From positions 62,363,558 through 62,427,557 of the forward strand of contig NC_134825.1 in NCBI RefSeq assembly GCF_004210375.1: 64,000 nucleotides of DNA, in the 5' to 3' direction. Each line of letters begins with the position of its first letter. Positions within the stretch are counted from its first letter, which is position 1. Shown in pieces: positions 32,383 through 43,884 of the stretch. The DNA comes from Tachypleus tridentatus (taxonomy: Eukaryota; Arthropoda; Merostomata; Xiphosura; Limulidae). The notes under the pieces are model-generated. The model did no database searches and was not told where the DNA came from. It saw only the letters and a list, made by a program, of their open reading frames with translations. Both the position numbers and the translations under genes were made by a program.

Positions 32383-35300
32383 CTAAATACAAAAAATCAC
32401 ATGTTAGGTAGTTAAAACACCTCTGCTCGGCATGGCCTGGTGAGTTAAGGCCTATGACTCGTAATCGGCTTAAGTAATTATTCTTATAATACGATTTAAG
32501 TATCCTAATAAAGGGGATATACATGTACCCTTATTTGAAAATATTTTCAAACAATTATTATTTTAGTATCAATTGCAGTTTCTAGAAAATAAGCTAGAAC
32601 CATAAAATGTAACACAATTTTTCAGTAGAGGGTGCTCGACTCCTAATCAGAGGGTATCAAATTCGAATCCACATCGCATCAAACATGCTTGCCATTTCAG
32701 CAATGAGTATGATATAATGTGAAGGTCAATCCTACTATTATTTGGTAAAATTAGCACAAGAGTTGTCTGTGGGTGGTGAAGACCAGCTGCCTTCCCTCTA
32801 CTCTTACACTGCTGAAATGAGTATGGCCCTCGTGTGGTTTTGCGCGAAATACGAAAGAAACCAAACCAATCAAACACATTAAATAGTTAAACGGCAGTAA
32901 ATATAATGTTAATCCAAAGTGTTGAAAATAACAAGATATATACACAGAGAGTTTGAATCTATATTTCAATTTATATATTAATTTACAACTTTATGTAATT
33001 TGATAACTCAGAAGACTGAATAAAAAATATATAATTATAGCATCAATATGTACATAAACTTAAAACAAATGTAAAGATTACTCCATATTCGTTTGTTATG
33101 AATACACATCACTTCGTATTAAATTAAAATTTATGGCAAATTTGTTGTAAATTTTCAGAGTACCCAAAGGTAAAATTTGTTTCACAAAATTTCCTCCTAC
33201 ACTCGCAGGTTGCCAAAGCCTTCATATATATATTTTAATAAATATATGTACATGTAACTTATTTAGATAAATTTCAAATAAAACATTGTTCTTATCATAT
33301 GGCTGTCACCAATTAAGCTGCATGAAATATAACAAAAATAATTTAATACGTATCACTATGCACCAAAAACAAAATATATTTTTGTATTTTATTATATATA
33401 TATTTACTCAGAAAACTAAGAGAAATAGCACTACAATGAAAATTCCATAGAGTCGTCAAGCTATTATTTCACTAATTCTTTTATTTTAAATTTATAAATT
33501 TAGTTAACATATATTTCATTGTAATTTTTGAGGTTCTCATCAGATGCTTTACTAGGTACTACATAGTACAAATCTGTATATATGTATATCTGATCACCAA
33601 TTTAATGATCTCTGACAAACAATTAATTGGAAAATTTGGTTTCTGAAGTTCTAAAATTTGTTAGTTTAGGTCGTCTTTCTTTGACACATACGTCTCTGTG
33701 ATCACACATTGTTATAACCTAAACAGTAACCTAAAAATAACATATTTTATGCATTTATTTTAACGCCCTTTTACCTGTAGGGCATTATAATATTACTGTT
33801 AGTCTCACTATTCGTTGGTAAAAGAATAGCCCAAGAGTTGAAGATGGATGATGATAACTAGGTGCCTTCCCTGTAGTCTTACACTTTGCTGAATTGGAGA
33901 CAACCGACGAACATAGCCCTCGTGTAGCTTTACGCGAAACAAACAAGCATTTATTTTAAATATTCGTTATGATTCGAGGGAAAAACTGTGGTCTACCTGG
34001 TCCGGAAATTCACTGAAAAGTGATCATCGTATCTGTATCCTGCTACAACACGTAACTAAAAGGTTTAAAGGCAGAAATGCTATATTATAATTAATTTTAT
34101 AAATAGATTAACAATACAGAAAGCAAGTGAAAAATATTTTATTCATAATTTTTATACTTTTCCATATTCTGCATAAAGTGTTAGAAGCGACAAGCGTACG
34201 AATAAGTTTGGTCTTCACGTCCGATTCGTCTTTCAATAAAATGAGATTTTTTACTGTTGACTGCGATTCTGAAATAAATGAAATTCCTGACTTAAAAAAT
34301 GATAATCAAAAACAATAATGTAATCATAAATAACATTTGTCAAACACCACAATAAACTTTGAAAAAGTAAAACACCGAAATAGAATATTTTATTTCGTAA
34401 CAAGAATCAATCAGTAGCTGAGAGATTAAAAATATAAAACAAACAAAGTCCTCAACCTTGTTTTTCAATTTATTTTATACAACCCAGTTTCAGTAACTAT
34501 ATTAAACATTCGTTTGAGTTCGATAAATAATGTTTCACGAGTCAACTTAAAACACGTTTCAACGACCAAATGAAAATACTTGGTTGTATAATCGAAACAC
34601 AATATTCTACTTTTGATTGGTTATTTCCAGTGTTAAACATCTATGATAACCCTTAAGAAAACAGAAGCTATTCTAAATTAAGAACATGTTAAATACCCCA
34701 ACTGATAGTTTTACTTTTCTGTTCAGATAGTTTTACTTTTCTGTTCAGATAGTTTTATTATAACTTTGTTTCTAGAGAAATGCTACATTGGACTACCTGT
34801 TGTATCCACTGCGGGAAATCGAACGCCAGTATTTAGCGCTGTACGTTAGTCTCACCAGAGGACTTATTATAACTTGTTCAATTATAAGCATTGTACGTAT
34901 GTTATACTCGCGTATAATGCGGGATTAGATTATTACACTTTAAAACATTTAAGCAATCAAATCCAACATATTTTCGTTTTATCAAAATATCTACAAATTA
35001 TATGAGTAACTTCATCTAATAATGAAATTTATAAGTGAAAAGTTCATGATAACTTAAATCCTCTTCAATTATAAATTAAATATTTTACACAATTTCATCT
35101 AATACCTTCAACATAATTAGATTGAACTCACCGGTTGGGAACACGTGATCATATTCAAATTGATAAGCATTCCAATGCATGATTCATTCTAGAAGGAGAA
35201 ACAGAACATTAATAACGAGACATTCATGAGCGAGTTTTTTATTGCATACAAACTATTTAGGTTTTCATAAAAATCTATATAAGGAATATATTTTAAACAA

Positions 35301-38300
35301 AACAACACGGGATGATTGTAAGTACTAGTTATTAAAGTTAATATAAACTAGAAATGAACTTTTATGAAAATAACTGTCTGATTTAGGCTATTCAAATATA
35401 TATTTGTTTCTCATAGTCTTAAAGACATTAAATGAAGTTCTCCAAGTATCTAATAAGTAATCAAATATGTTTTATAAATAGTTTAAACGGAATCCATGAT
35501 AAAATGATATTTACTTTCATGGTATTCAATGTCTACTCTTTTTTTATATAAATGTCAGAATACTGTTTAGAAGGAAGAAAAAACATTATAATATTGTAAC
35601 ACTGAGACATGTATCAATTTTCGATTTTTAAAATTAAGACATTCTATTTTAAAAAATTATACTTTAAAAGCAAATTTTGAAAAAAAAATAAAAAAAAAAA
35701 CAACCAAAAATCACATGTTAGAATTAAAGTCAGAAAGTGAGAAAAATGATTTCTTTCAACTTGTACATGAAATAATATACCAATCAACTAACGGAAAATA
35801 ATTGACACATTGACATTCAAAAATGCGATCTGGTAGTAGTAGACTTTGAATATGCCATGTATGAGAAAAATAAAGTTAGGAGGCAAATTTTTTCAACCAT
35901 TATTTTATGAAGTATTTTTGCAAGGGTTTTAACTTTTTTGACGTCCTTCCAATATCAATGTTTGTGATTGTGTAGGATAAATTTATTCTTCATCTTACAA
36001 GCTTGGGAATATTTATTTATCCTAGTAAAATGATAAATATAATAGAGCATAATCTATGAGAAATATCATAAGTAAATCAAGAAAAATATCTACTTGCCAC
36101 AGCTTGTATCACAGCTTCCATACTATCTCTGGTCTGTGAAAAAGGAGAAACAACAAAACAAAAACCAGTTTGTTCTTGATAGAATAAAACATATTTCGTG
36201 TAAAGTGTAGCTTTGTATTCCTAGGTTTCCTGTAAACAAATTCTTTAGATAGATATCATAAGGAATTCTTCTTTCGAGAATTTGATTTTAGTATCTGTTT
36301 AATGTCTTCTACAAAATACAAAAATGCTCAAAGAGCATGATGAAATAGGTCAATAATATGGAGGAATAACTTTTTCAAAGCTTGTATATATAAATCAATG
36401 TTTCGTCACATACTCAAAATAAAGATCAACAGCCATAACCACTTTATATGCTTTTTAGGTGTACCGTTCTCTTGGTTGTTGGTTGTAAATAAAATAAAAT
36501 AAATACAACCAATAGTGAATTAATAAATTCATAAATATTCAAATTCTTATATCATTCTACGTTATTAGAATGAAACAATTTTGTGCAGTTTCATTTTTAT
36601 TTATCTAGATGTGATGGTTATTTGCTTATGGTCTCTTAACGAATAGATACCCTAATCATCTGTCATTTATTTTCAATTTATCACAAATATAATACATATT
36701 CATTTTACAAAATGTATCTCTATTCAAAGCATTCAGAATTGTCCTTCCATGAATGTAATATACCCTATACATAAGCTACAATCACTTAAAAGTAAACTCT
36801 TATTCTTGAAAAAAGACCAAAGCGTATTTTCTCACTCATGTAAGGGTCTACGTTTGCCAGCAATGCATCAAATATAAATAATAAATTAAGAGTATCTAAA
36901 AAACCCTCCTCCTGGTTTGGGGTTGTGCAGTAGGCTAACAATTTACTCACTTAAAAAACCAGCCTGTTAATGAGTCTGCAAGCGATTGCGGCCCTATGTT
37001 CCTTCATGCAATCGAGAGGCTTAATGTAATGTAATGTAAATCTAAAAAACCGGGAAATGTATATTTATTTTAAAACACCTTCATTCATTGTTTTAAAAAT
37101 AAAAGCTTGAATGCAAATGTCTTAGTTTTCTTATAGCAAAGCTAGATGGGGCTATCTGCTCTTGCTCCATGGGGGATATTTCCACTGATTTTGGCATTGT
37201 ACCTCCGAAGACTTACCTCGAAATCACCAGGGAACATTTGACATTAAAACCATTATTTAGGGTTATATGTATTTAATATGGACTATATATCTACTCACTT
37301 TCTTTTTCGGATGTAATTATTATTAAAAAAGTAATACTTGTGTGCATTTGTTAAGATCAACAAATGAAAGGTTATTTTTTATAGAGTATGTTATAATATA
37401 AAAGTCTGTTTAATGTAGATATTATCAACTTATTTATTTTGTGATTAAATATTTTATGATTGTATAGTTTGTTCATAACAAGACAGTTAAACGTTTTAAT
37501 TTATAGAAAATGATATGACAAGTTTAGTTACGTAACTGGCCTGGCATGGCCAAGCGTGTTAAGGCGTGCGACTCGTAATCTGAGGGTCACGGGTTCGCAT
37601 TCCCGTCGCGCCAAACATGCTCGCCCTTTCAGCCGTGGGGGCGTTATAATGTAACGGACAATCTCACTATTTGTTGGTAAAACAGTAGCCCAAGATGTGG
37701 CAGTGGGTGGTGATGACTAGCTGCCTTCCCTCTCATCTTACACTGCTAAATTAGGGACGGCTAGCACACATAGCCCTAGAGTAGCTTTGTGCGAAATCCA
37801 AAAAACAAACAGTTATGTAACTCGGTAAGAGTCGCACGTTGTGGAGATTATGTTAAGTCATGCGAAATTTATAGATGTCGAGGATATGTCGCAAGCTGAC
37901 GATTGAGTTATAAATATATAAATAATGTTAGACGAGTAAACAGCAGACGGATAAACAGAGAGAACTCGCGAAACTACGTTTGATTTGTTTGTTTCGAATT
38001 TCGCGCAAAGCTACACCAGGGCTATCTGCGCTCTCCGTCCGCAATTTAGATGAGTAAGCCTAGAGGGAAGACAGCCAGTCATCACTAATTCTTGGGCTAC
38101 TATTTTACCAACTAATAGTGGTATTCACTGACACATTACAACACCCCTACGGCGAGCTTTTTGGTGTAAGAAGGATCCGAAAACCCGTGACCCTCTAATT
38201 ACGTGTTGATTACCTCAACCACCTGGACATGTCCGGCCGTTACGCTAAATAAAATGATGTAGAAGTTGTATTCGGACATACAAGGCCTAACTGTTGATAT

Positions 38301-41300
38301 ATATCAGAGCGATATTAACGATGTTGAAAGAGATAAAACGAATAGTGCATTTTGTCAAATAGAGTTCTAAAGTAATTTAACCTGCCTGTGGACAAAAAAT
38401 AGACAATCATTGGAATTCTACGAAATTACAAAAGAAGAAGCAGACAATTTTGAAAGTAAAGAATAACCGTGGTAACTCGACGAAACGCTATTGAACTGTG
38501 CTCCGTTTGGCGACAGGAAGAAAGAAAAATAGCTCGTCTTCTAAACTGAAATTCTAAAGCAAGTAAATAGGTTTAAGTGTAATTTTGAGAAGAAGTAGAG
38601 AACTGTACAGAATCTATGATATGTCTCTGATTATCTATAGTGTAAAGAATTTGTTCTACACATGTTTAACTACTTCCTAATATATACATTATTTTTTTAA
38701 GTAAGGGAATTGAGTGCTGTTTTTATTTTATCAAATTTACTGCCAACAAGTCACACACGTCTACTTTAGTAAACTTCCTGATAGATGGCGGCCCAGCTTG
38801 GATTGTATGGTTCTGAACGGCGATAGACCAAGAGTGCGAACGACATACGTTGGCACACAGAATTTTAAGAATAGGAGAAAGGAGAGGATGAAAACACAGT
38901 GAAAACGAAAGAGAAAGTTAAATACACTGTGTAATAGTAAAGTTGAAAAGGCATTATATTTACTATTTCAGGCCTCTGACCGCACGTGGACTGATCTCTA
39001 CATGTGCACCTATATAGTAAAAAAACCTAAGATAAATCAGCGTAACTATGACTTATGGATTCATGACAATGTCCTTTTATCACCAAACTTACTTCTTACA
39101 TTGCATTTGTTTATAACACGTTTACAAAAGCTTTGATAAGCCACTCTAGTGACGACATATTTCCTAAAACAAAACAATTTAAATACTATTTGCTGTTAAT
39201 TTTGTGAAACACTTATTATAAGAAATCAAGTACACATTGCATTATTCCTCAAGTAAATTGCATATTTGTATAAATTTATTTATCTTTAAGCACATATTTA
39301 ATGGCTACATACTACATTACAGACAATATTTGAGATTTTTGTGAAAATTTTCACATTTTAATTCGAACAATAAAAAAAAATTTATTTAAAAAGCCATTAT
39401 AGTAATCGAGTGAATTCGACACAGGAACAAATTTTTAGTAATAACTGCATTAATCGTCCACCTATCCAATAAAAAAAACATTCACAATTATATTTATTTT
39501 TGTTTTGTTAAATAAAAAAAAGTATTGTGCAAATACCTTACTTTGAGTTTCACATCAGGTGTAAGTAATCCTGATGATTAAACAAATAGCTCATTACGTT
39601 AAATATTGAAAATTCTTTTGAAACTATTCAAAAGCGATTGAGTTTCGAGTATCTTATTTGAAATTCATTGCACCTTCTGTGTGCTAACTCTTTTATCATG
39701 GACCATGGATCCACAGTTTACTGATGAAATTTATTACTTCTTTTTATTAAATATATCCATTAATACATTTATTACATTAACGGTCAATATATTCTAATTA
39801 AATCCAATTGGGGACGACCACTAGTAAGATATTTTAGACACTGTACCAAACCTTCTTCGGTTTTATATGTATTTCAATGGCAGCTACACGACTGACAAAT
39901 TTAACTTTAAACCATAACATATGTCACAGCAAAGAACGCCTTCCACCTTTCATTCAATGTAATGATTTCCTTATCCTGCTAGTTCAACTTATAACTACTA
40001 ACTATATTCTCTTTGCTTACAAACTAGTAATAAATACTCCAACTTAAAATAAACAAACACCCCTAATCCTAAACGTCTTTGACCCTAATATATTTCCAAC
40101 AATCATTCCACATCTGTATGCCACACTTCTACTCTATTTTGAGACTCCATTTCTATATACTGCTTGTTGTGTAAGTAAATGTGACCATTTTCCTAAACGC
40201 CGCATTTTGTAGAAGTTATGAGTTCCACTTCTATTTCTAGCATCTTTTCCTTCAGCGCTAAATCTCAAGAACCCTGTTTCATTCGTAAACCTTTCAACAC
40301 AAAGTTTCATCTGTTTTTGTTTTTAACAAAGAAGAAGGTGTTCGTAATCACAAATCCACATCAAATCAAATTTAACTTTGTAATTAAGCAATTTGGAAAA
40401 CAAATTGTGTGAACAATTACGATAACAACAAAAGTCTTCAGTTATTTCCTTCTGAAAATAGGCCTGGCATGGTCAAGCGCGTGAGGCGTGCGACTCGTAA
40501 TCCCAGCCGTGTAGGCGTATAATGTGACGGTCAATCCCTCTATTCGTTGGTAAAAGAGTAGCTCAAGAGTTGGCGGTGGGTGGTGACTAACTGCCTCCCC
40601 TCTAGTCTCACACTGCAAAATTAGGGACGGCTAGCACAGATAGCCCTCGAGTAGCTTTGTGAGAAATTCCAAAACAAACAAACAAATCCTTCTGAAAAAT
40701 AATAAAAATTATTTTTTATGCTGTGTAACATGATCGTTTAACCATTGCTCTCAAAATCAGTAATGGTATATTTGGAACCTATACCACCGTATAAAGTTCG
40801 TGAAGATGCTGCAAAACTTACTTCTTCAGGCAGGCAACCAAAGATCTGGTGTTTCAGGTCGTCATCGACACAGTCTGAACCAGCTGCTAAATCAGGTTTA
40901 CTTGAATCAGTTATCTTTGTATTTTATTAAAATAATCATTGGACTATGTCTGGTTATAATGGTATGTTATCCGCTTTCATATTCTGCTATATTATATTAA
41001 TATCTCAGAAGACTGCTATTTTGATCCATGAGCGATATATCAAGACTGTTTAATACTTTTGAGACATCCGATATCGATGTTACATGTTCACCTTTCATAC
41101 ATAATTGAACAGTAGTATATTTCGGCTTAAAATTTATCATTGTCAAAGTGACTTGCAGTGGATTGGTAGCAAGTTCATTGACTCAGGCTACATCCACCGC
41201 GATGAACAGGACACCGGTTGGCCTTACATAGATTTTCATTAATACAAACCAATATAGTCAAACTAGGTGATTGTTCCGGGGAAATTAAATGTTATTTATG

Positions 41301-42011
41301 AAAGTTAAATCAGTGCTGTCGAGCTATCAACGTAGACAAAATATTATTTCATTTCTAGTTCTCAAACGCGCATTATTACTCCAAGTAACCACATAATGGA
41401 TATTTTTGGAATATCTTCACGAACTACTGAAAGTGAATAGTTTAAATTCATTGTCACTCTTCTGACATATTCTTAACCTAAAATTATGAAGTGTAATTCT
41501 ATTATTTTCCATAATGTTGCAATAGAAAGATGCGAACGTTGTATTTCCATATCCATACTCCGGTACTACACACATTGAATCACACTCAGTCCTAACATGG
41601 GTAAAAAATGAACCATTTTTAAAAATATAAACAACGTCAAAAAAAAAACGCTTATAGGAAGTTAAAAAACACAGCACGTAATTCCTACAGAGGAATAGCG
41701 TGGGGTAATTCAAAACTATATGTCATATAGAAAGCTTAATGTGAATTTTGACATGTGTTTGACATTAACATATTCGATTTAATTTAAACAAAAATCAATC
41801 TCCTTCAAGAAATTATATTGAGATTCTTATAAAAAAACACAGACTCACCACAGATGACATTTCGGATAGAACCCATGATCATCATTACCTCACTTCTGCC
41901 TCTTCGTGCTGGACCATTTTGATTAGAACGTGGTCGTCTTTCAATTCTACCTTTGTGACCGCTAGCAATAACAGCGAAAATCAAGACCAGGACAATAAAT
42001 ATAATCTTCAT
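32264..42011 (-). CDS. Microplusin-like secreted Cys-rich peptide gene (five candidate exons)
   Basis: Exons on the minus strand are 42,011-41,849 (or -41,889), 40,914 (or 40,874)-40,822, 36,133-36,098, 35,188-35,132 and 32,382-32,264. They encode a signal peptide (MKIIFIVLVLIFAVIASG), a basic segment (GRIERRPRSNQNGPARRGR), then DCVDDDLKHQIFGCLPEE, TRDSMEAVIQAV, NESCIGMLINLNMITCSQP and the last exon. Exons 2-4 join in phase 0. The pattern C, DD.L, C, PET, AV...C, C resembles microplusin, a tick copper-binding antimicrobial peptide of all-helical fold; that match is from memory and is modest. The mismatch before the last exon means it may be a pseudogene. Confidence 0.45.
32420..32880 (+). repeat. 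Degenerate SINE family 1 copy, interrupted
   Basis: The head CTCGGCATGGCCTGGTGAGT at 32,426 stops at ACTCGTAATCGG. A second start, GTGCTCGACTCCTAATCAGA, at 32,631 continues through CCTACTATTATTTGGTAAAA and CGTGTGGTTTTGCGCG. About 160 bp of unrelated sequence lies between. It could be one copy split by an insertion or two fragments. Confidence 0.75.
33765..33950 (+). repeat. SINE family 1 body, headless; paired with 52.97 kb
   Basis: It begins at AACGCCCTTTTACC and keeps CACTATTCGTTGGTAAAAGA through CGTGTAGCTTTACGCGAAAC. It shares private changes (ACTTTGCTGAATTG, GATGATGATAACTAG) with the minus-strand copy at 52,965-53,225, which marks them as duplicates of one insertion. Confidence 0.8.
33951..34439. 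other. No gene supported
   Basis: A 63-codon open frame at 34,127-34,318 starts hydrophobically (KNILFIIFILFHILHKVLEA), but its first codon is GTG and there is no duplicate or promoter-like context. It is not called. Confidence 0.4.
34775..34865 (-). repeat. SINE family 2 copy, shared by both B blocks
   Basis: On the minus strand: CTAACGTACAGCGCTAAATA, GTTCGATTTCCCGCAGTGGA, then TGTAGCATTTCTC. The plus-strand counterpart is at 57,595-57,690. Confidence 0.75.
35132..35188 (-). CDS. Cys-rich peptide exon 4
   Basis: The acceptor TGTTTCTCCTTCTAG and donor CCG|GTGAGT bound 57 bp. The only open frame with the preceding exon encodes NESCIGMLINLNMITCSQP, with two cysteines 11 residues apart. The right-hand copy at 57,274 is extended by loss of this donor. 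The alternative third frame would match the phase of the last exon but has a stop at its first full codon. Confidence 0.55.
36098..36133 (-). CDS. Cys-rich peptide exon 3, 36-bp micro-exon with GC donor
   Basis: The acceptor TCTCCTTTTTCACAG is followed by 12 codons, TRDSMEAVIQAV, and then GTG|GCAAGT, a GC-AG type donor. The inverted copy at 56,290-56,325 encodes TRDSIEAVIQAM and has a GT donor (ATG|GTAAGT). Of three frames only this one is open in both copies. Confidence 0.6.
36906..37039 (+). mobile_element. 5'-truncated non-LTR insertion with TAATG tail
   Basis: About 134 bp starting CTCCTCCTGGTTTGGGGTTG and ending in a TAATGTAATGTAATG tail are flanked by 12-bp direct repeats (ATCTAAAAAACC at 36,894-36,905 and 37,040-37,051). 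The right-hand duplicate block at about 55.74 kb has the empty site. The short target duplication and simple tail are typical of RTE-type retrotransposon 3' ends; the class is inferred. Confidence 0.85.
37125..37235 (-). repeat. SINE family 2 copy, shared by both B blocks
   Basis: On the minus strand: TCGGAGGTACAATGCCAAAA, GTGGAAATATCCCCCATGGA, GCAGATAGCCCCATCTAGC, TTTGCTATAAGAAAAC. It matches the plus-strand copy at 55,550-55,655. Confidence 0.8.
37538..37812 (+). repeat. SINE family 1 full-length copy
   Basis: CTGGCATGGCCAAGCGTGTT with GGGTTCGCATTCCCG as B box, followed by the complete body and an AAAAAACAAAC tail. Confidence 0.92.
37983..38243 (-). repeat. SINE family 1 full-length copy
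   Basis: The minus-strand head GGCCGGACATGTCCAGGTGG leads into a degraded B box, and the body ends at TTTGTTTGTTTCG on the plus strand. It faces the copy at 37.5 kb. Confidence 0.88.
38575..39590. repeat. Duplicated block, inverted copy of 1,070-2,100
   Basis: Anchors include TATCTATAGTGTAAAGAATT (38.64 kb), GCCACTCTAGTGACGACATA near 39.15 kb, and AGTAATCCTGATGATTAAAC near 39.57 kb. It contains the 46-bp exon-like segment at 38,964-39,009 on the minus strand. Confidence 0.8.
38964..39009 (-). pseudogene. Exon-like 46-bp segment, partner of 1,587-1,634
   Basis: The acceptor tract TTTTTTTACTATATAG and donor ATA|GTAAAT bound a frame CTCRDQSTCGQRPEI. It lies between exons 2 and 3 of the cysteine-rich peptide gene, but its length would break the phase-0 chain, so if spliced in it would disrupt the product. 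It may be an alternative or dead exon. Confidence 0.35.
39591..40459. other. No gene recognised
   Basis: AT-rich sequence, part of the 7.5 kb between 39.59 and 47.1 kb that has no counterpart at the matching point in the block at 1-2.1 kb. Confidence 0.5.
40460..40685 (+). repeat. SINE family 1 copy missing its B box
   Basis: CCTGGCATGGTCAAGCGCGT and ACTCGTAATC are followed directly by CAGCCGTGTAGGCG, so about 45 bp around the B box are deleted. The body from GGTCAATCCCTCTATTCGTT to the AAACAAACAAAC tail is intact. Confidence 0.9.
40822..40914 (-). CDS. Cys-rich peptide exon 2: DCVDDDLKHQIFGCLPEE
   Basis: On the minus strand the frame ITDSSKPDLAAGSDCVDDDL then KHQIFGCLPEE ends at a perfect donor, GAAGAA|GTAAGT, in phase 0. 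Two acceptors are possible. AG before 40,914 gives 31 codons in phase 0 and pairs with the first donor of exon 1. AG before 40,874 (TGGTTCAG) pairs in phase 1 with its second donor. A plus-strand frame over the same bases is a shadow. Confidence 0.6.
41849..42011 (-). CDS. Cys-rich peptide exon 1: signal peptide and basic segment
   Basis: The ATG at 42,011 begins MKIIFIVLVLIFAVIASG, a textbook signal peptide with cleavage likely after ASG, followed by GRIERRPRSNQNGPARRGR. Two donors are possible: GAG|GTAATG (exon end 41,889, phase 0) and TGTG|GTGAGT (exon end 41,849, phase 1). The open frame runs past both into the intron. Secretion is well supported; the mature function is inferred from later exons. 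Confidence 0.65.
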
Positions 42012-42061
42012 TGTTAAGAGATGAACACTTTTGTTTGATCTTATACCAGACTGTGAGGGGT

Positions 42062-42069
42062 GTATATAT
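42062..42069 (-). promoter_or_regulatory. TATA box upstream of the secreted-peptide gene
   Basis: TATATA lies 52 bp upstream of the exon 1 ATG on the minus strand (context CTACATATATACACCCCTC), which would place a start site about 20 bp before the ATG. A second TATAAGA lies closer to the ATG but leaves no room for a leader. Confidence 0.5.
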
Positions 42070-43884
42070 GTAGCAAAATCTTTTAACCAGTTTGGTCTGC
42101 ATTCCCTACATTTGGTACCCTTATTGGACGACTAATGCCTGCATAATTACTTCGGTGTTTAAACAGCTGGTAAAAATGTGAATTTGTAGGTTTAGAGAAC
42201 GAAGTTTGAATTTGCATACAAAATGTACTTAATAAATGAGTGATATATAAGCTCTTTAATTATCTTGGCTGACAGAAGATTGTTTAGACAGATGGTGTAG
42301 TAGGCGTGGTCTCAAGATGCAAATATATAGTATTTCATCTTCTCTTGTGTTTTTTAATTGCTTCGACATTTGTAACCATGACAAAATGATAATAAGTAGC
42401 TACTGAAATGATATATTTCACGAATATTTCCTGTATTTTATTGTAACAGTTTTATGTGGGTGCTGTTTCATTATGTTTCTCATGCTATATACACAGAGAT
42501 TTGATGTTGAATAAAGTTTTCTCTCTGGTTCATAACAAGTTTATGCAATTATCATAAATCAAGAAAACATTCGTCAGTATAAGTATTGTAGAACAATAGG
42601 AAATAAAAGTATTCGTATGCTAAGTGGCAGAGGTTAAACATTTCATTTCCGATATTCAAGTTGTTTATAAGTTAGTCTAAAGTAAAAATTACTGACAAAC
42701 AAGCCTATCTAGCTAATTCGGTTGGCCAGGGACGACTTACTTGTTAGCATAATGTACTGAAAATCCAGCATCCAGGTTTATAATTCTAATATTCGAGATT
42801 CTATTTCTAGAGGGCACAGCACAGATAGCTCATTGTGTGACTTTGCATTTAAAAACAACAAATATAAAAAAATAAATGAGCAAATCGCATTAATTTACAG
42901 TAAAATAGAAACAAAAAAAAAACCGGTATACATTTTTGGGGACACCTCCTAGTAAAAAGGTCACAGTTAAATCCTACTACCAGATTAGAGAAGTATAATG
43001 CTTGTAGATTGATATTGTTGACTAATTACCTTCTCATGTCGTCTGAATTTTAGTGACTGTTAGCAAGATAGACCTTTCAATAGCTTTGTGCGAAATCCTA
43101 AGCTGACAGACAAATAAGTTATTCTCACAGTTCTTTGATGTTTCTAAACACAAGTGAACCAGAATAGAACCGAGTTTGGAATAGATATTTACATATTGGA
43201 CTATAACACTGATATTGCATGTTTCTTTCGTGTATTCTTGCTACATAATTTCTCTTTACACTTTGCAGCTGTTAATACATTATGAAATTGGCGTTGGAAT
43301 TCCAATTATCGATTAGATTCAAAATTTGGCAGTAAATACCATTAACTAGCTGATTTCCATCTAGTCTGTAAATTAAACTAAAAATGTTTTTGTGCAACTT
43401 TACCCGATTATCCAAAACTAAGAAGAAAACTAAACACTGGTTATAAATGTATTAATTTAAAATACTGTTGTTACAACTACAATTGAGCAACCAAACAATA
43501 AAGTCTCTCTAACATGCAATTCATAAAGTTAAACTCTGCCCAAAACAACGTCAAATATGTTACCATTAGAAATTCCTATATGTTTTATTGGTTTTTCTGC
43601 TATACTTGAACTACAACTGTACTAAAATGCTATGCCTTATTAATACCTCCATGGAAACGTTTTTCCTGTATAAACTACTATCACACGTCAGTTAATGCCT
43701 TTCTTACTTCATTCACGACTGTATAACTGAATTTAATATAAATTTCATACAAGTGGAACTCTAAGAACTTTTGTTTTTTATTCCGTGCCTAGTTTTCTTT
43801 CTATCTCTATTTAAAAGATTAGATAACCACTCAAAACAAAATCATTACAAATGTTTATACTATCACAGGTTTCAAACACGCGAC
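42070..43884. other. Mostly featureless; one SINE family 3 copy
   Basis: A family 3 SINE fragment at about 42,775-42,862 (+) has GTTTATAATTCTAATATTCG, then GAGGGCACAGCACAGATAGC and TGTGTGACTTTGC. Nothing else was recognised. Confidence 0.6.

Larger units (their letters stand above)
34440..37260. repeat. Duplicated block B, left copy
   Basis: Inverted relative to 55,540-58,030. It contains exons 3 and 4 of the cysteine-rich peptide gene (minus strand), the family 2 SINE at 34.8 kb and the one at 37.2 kb, all present in the right copy. The insertion at 36.9 kb is private to the left copy. Anchors include ACAACACGGGATGATTGTAA (35.3 kb) and GTCCTTCCAATATCAATG-side flanks. Confidence 0.85.

Noticed and set aside
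41417-41713. Minus-strand frame with cysteines (ECDSMCVVPEYGYG), considered as a Kazal-like inhibitor exon
   Set aside because: Two of the six Kazal cysteines would be missing, and its phase does not fit exon 1 or 2 of the peptide gene between which it lies.
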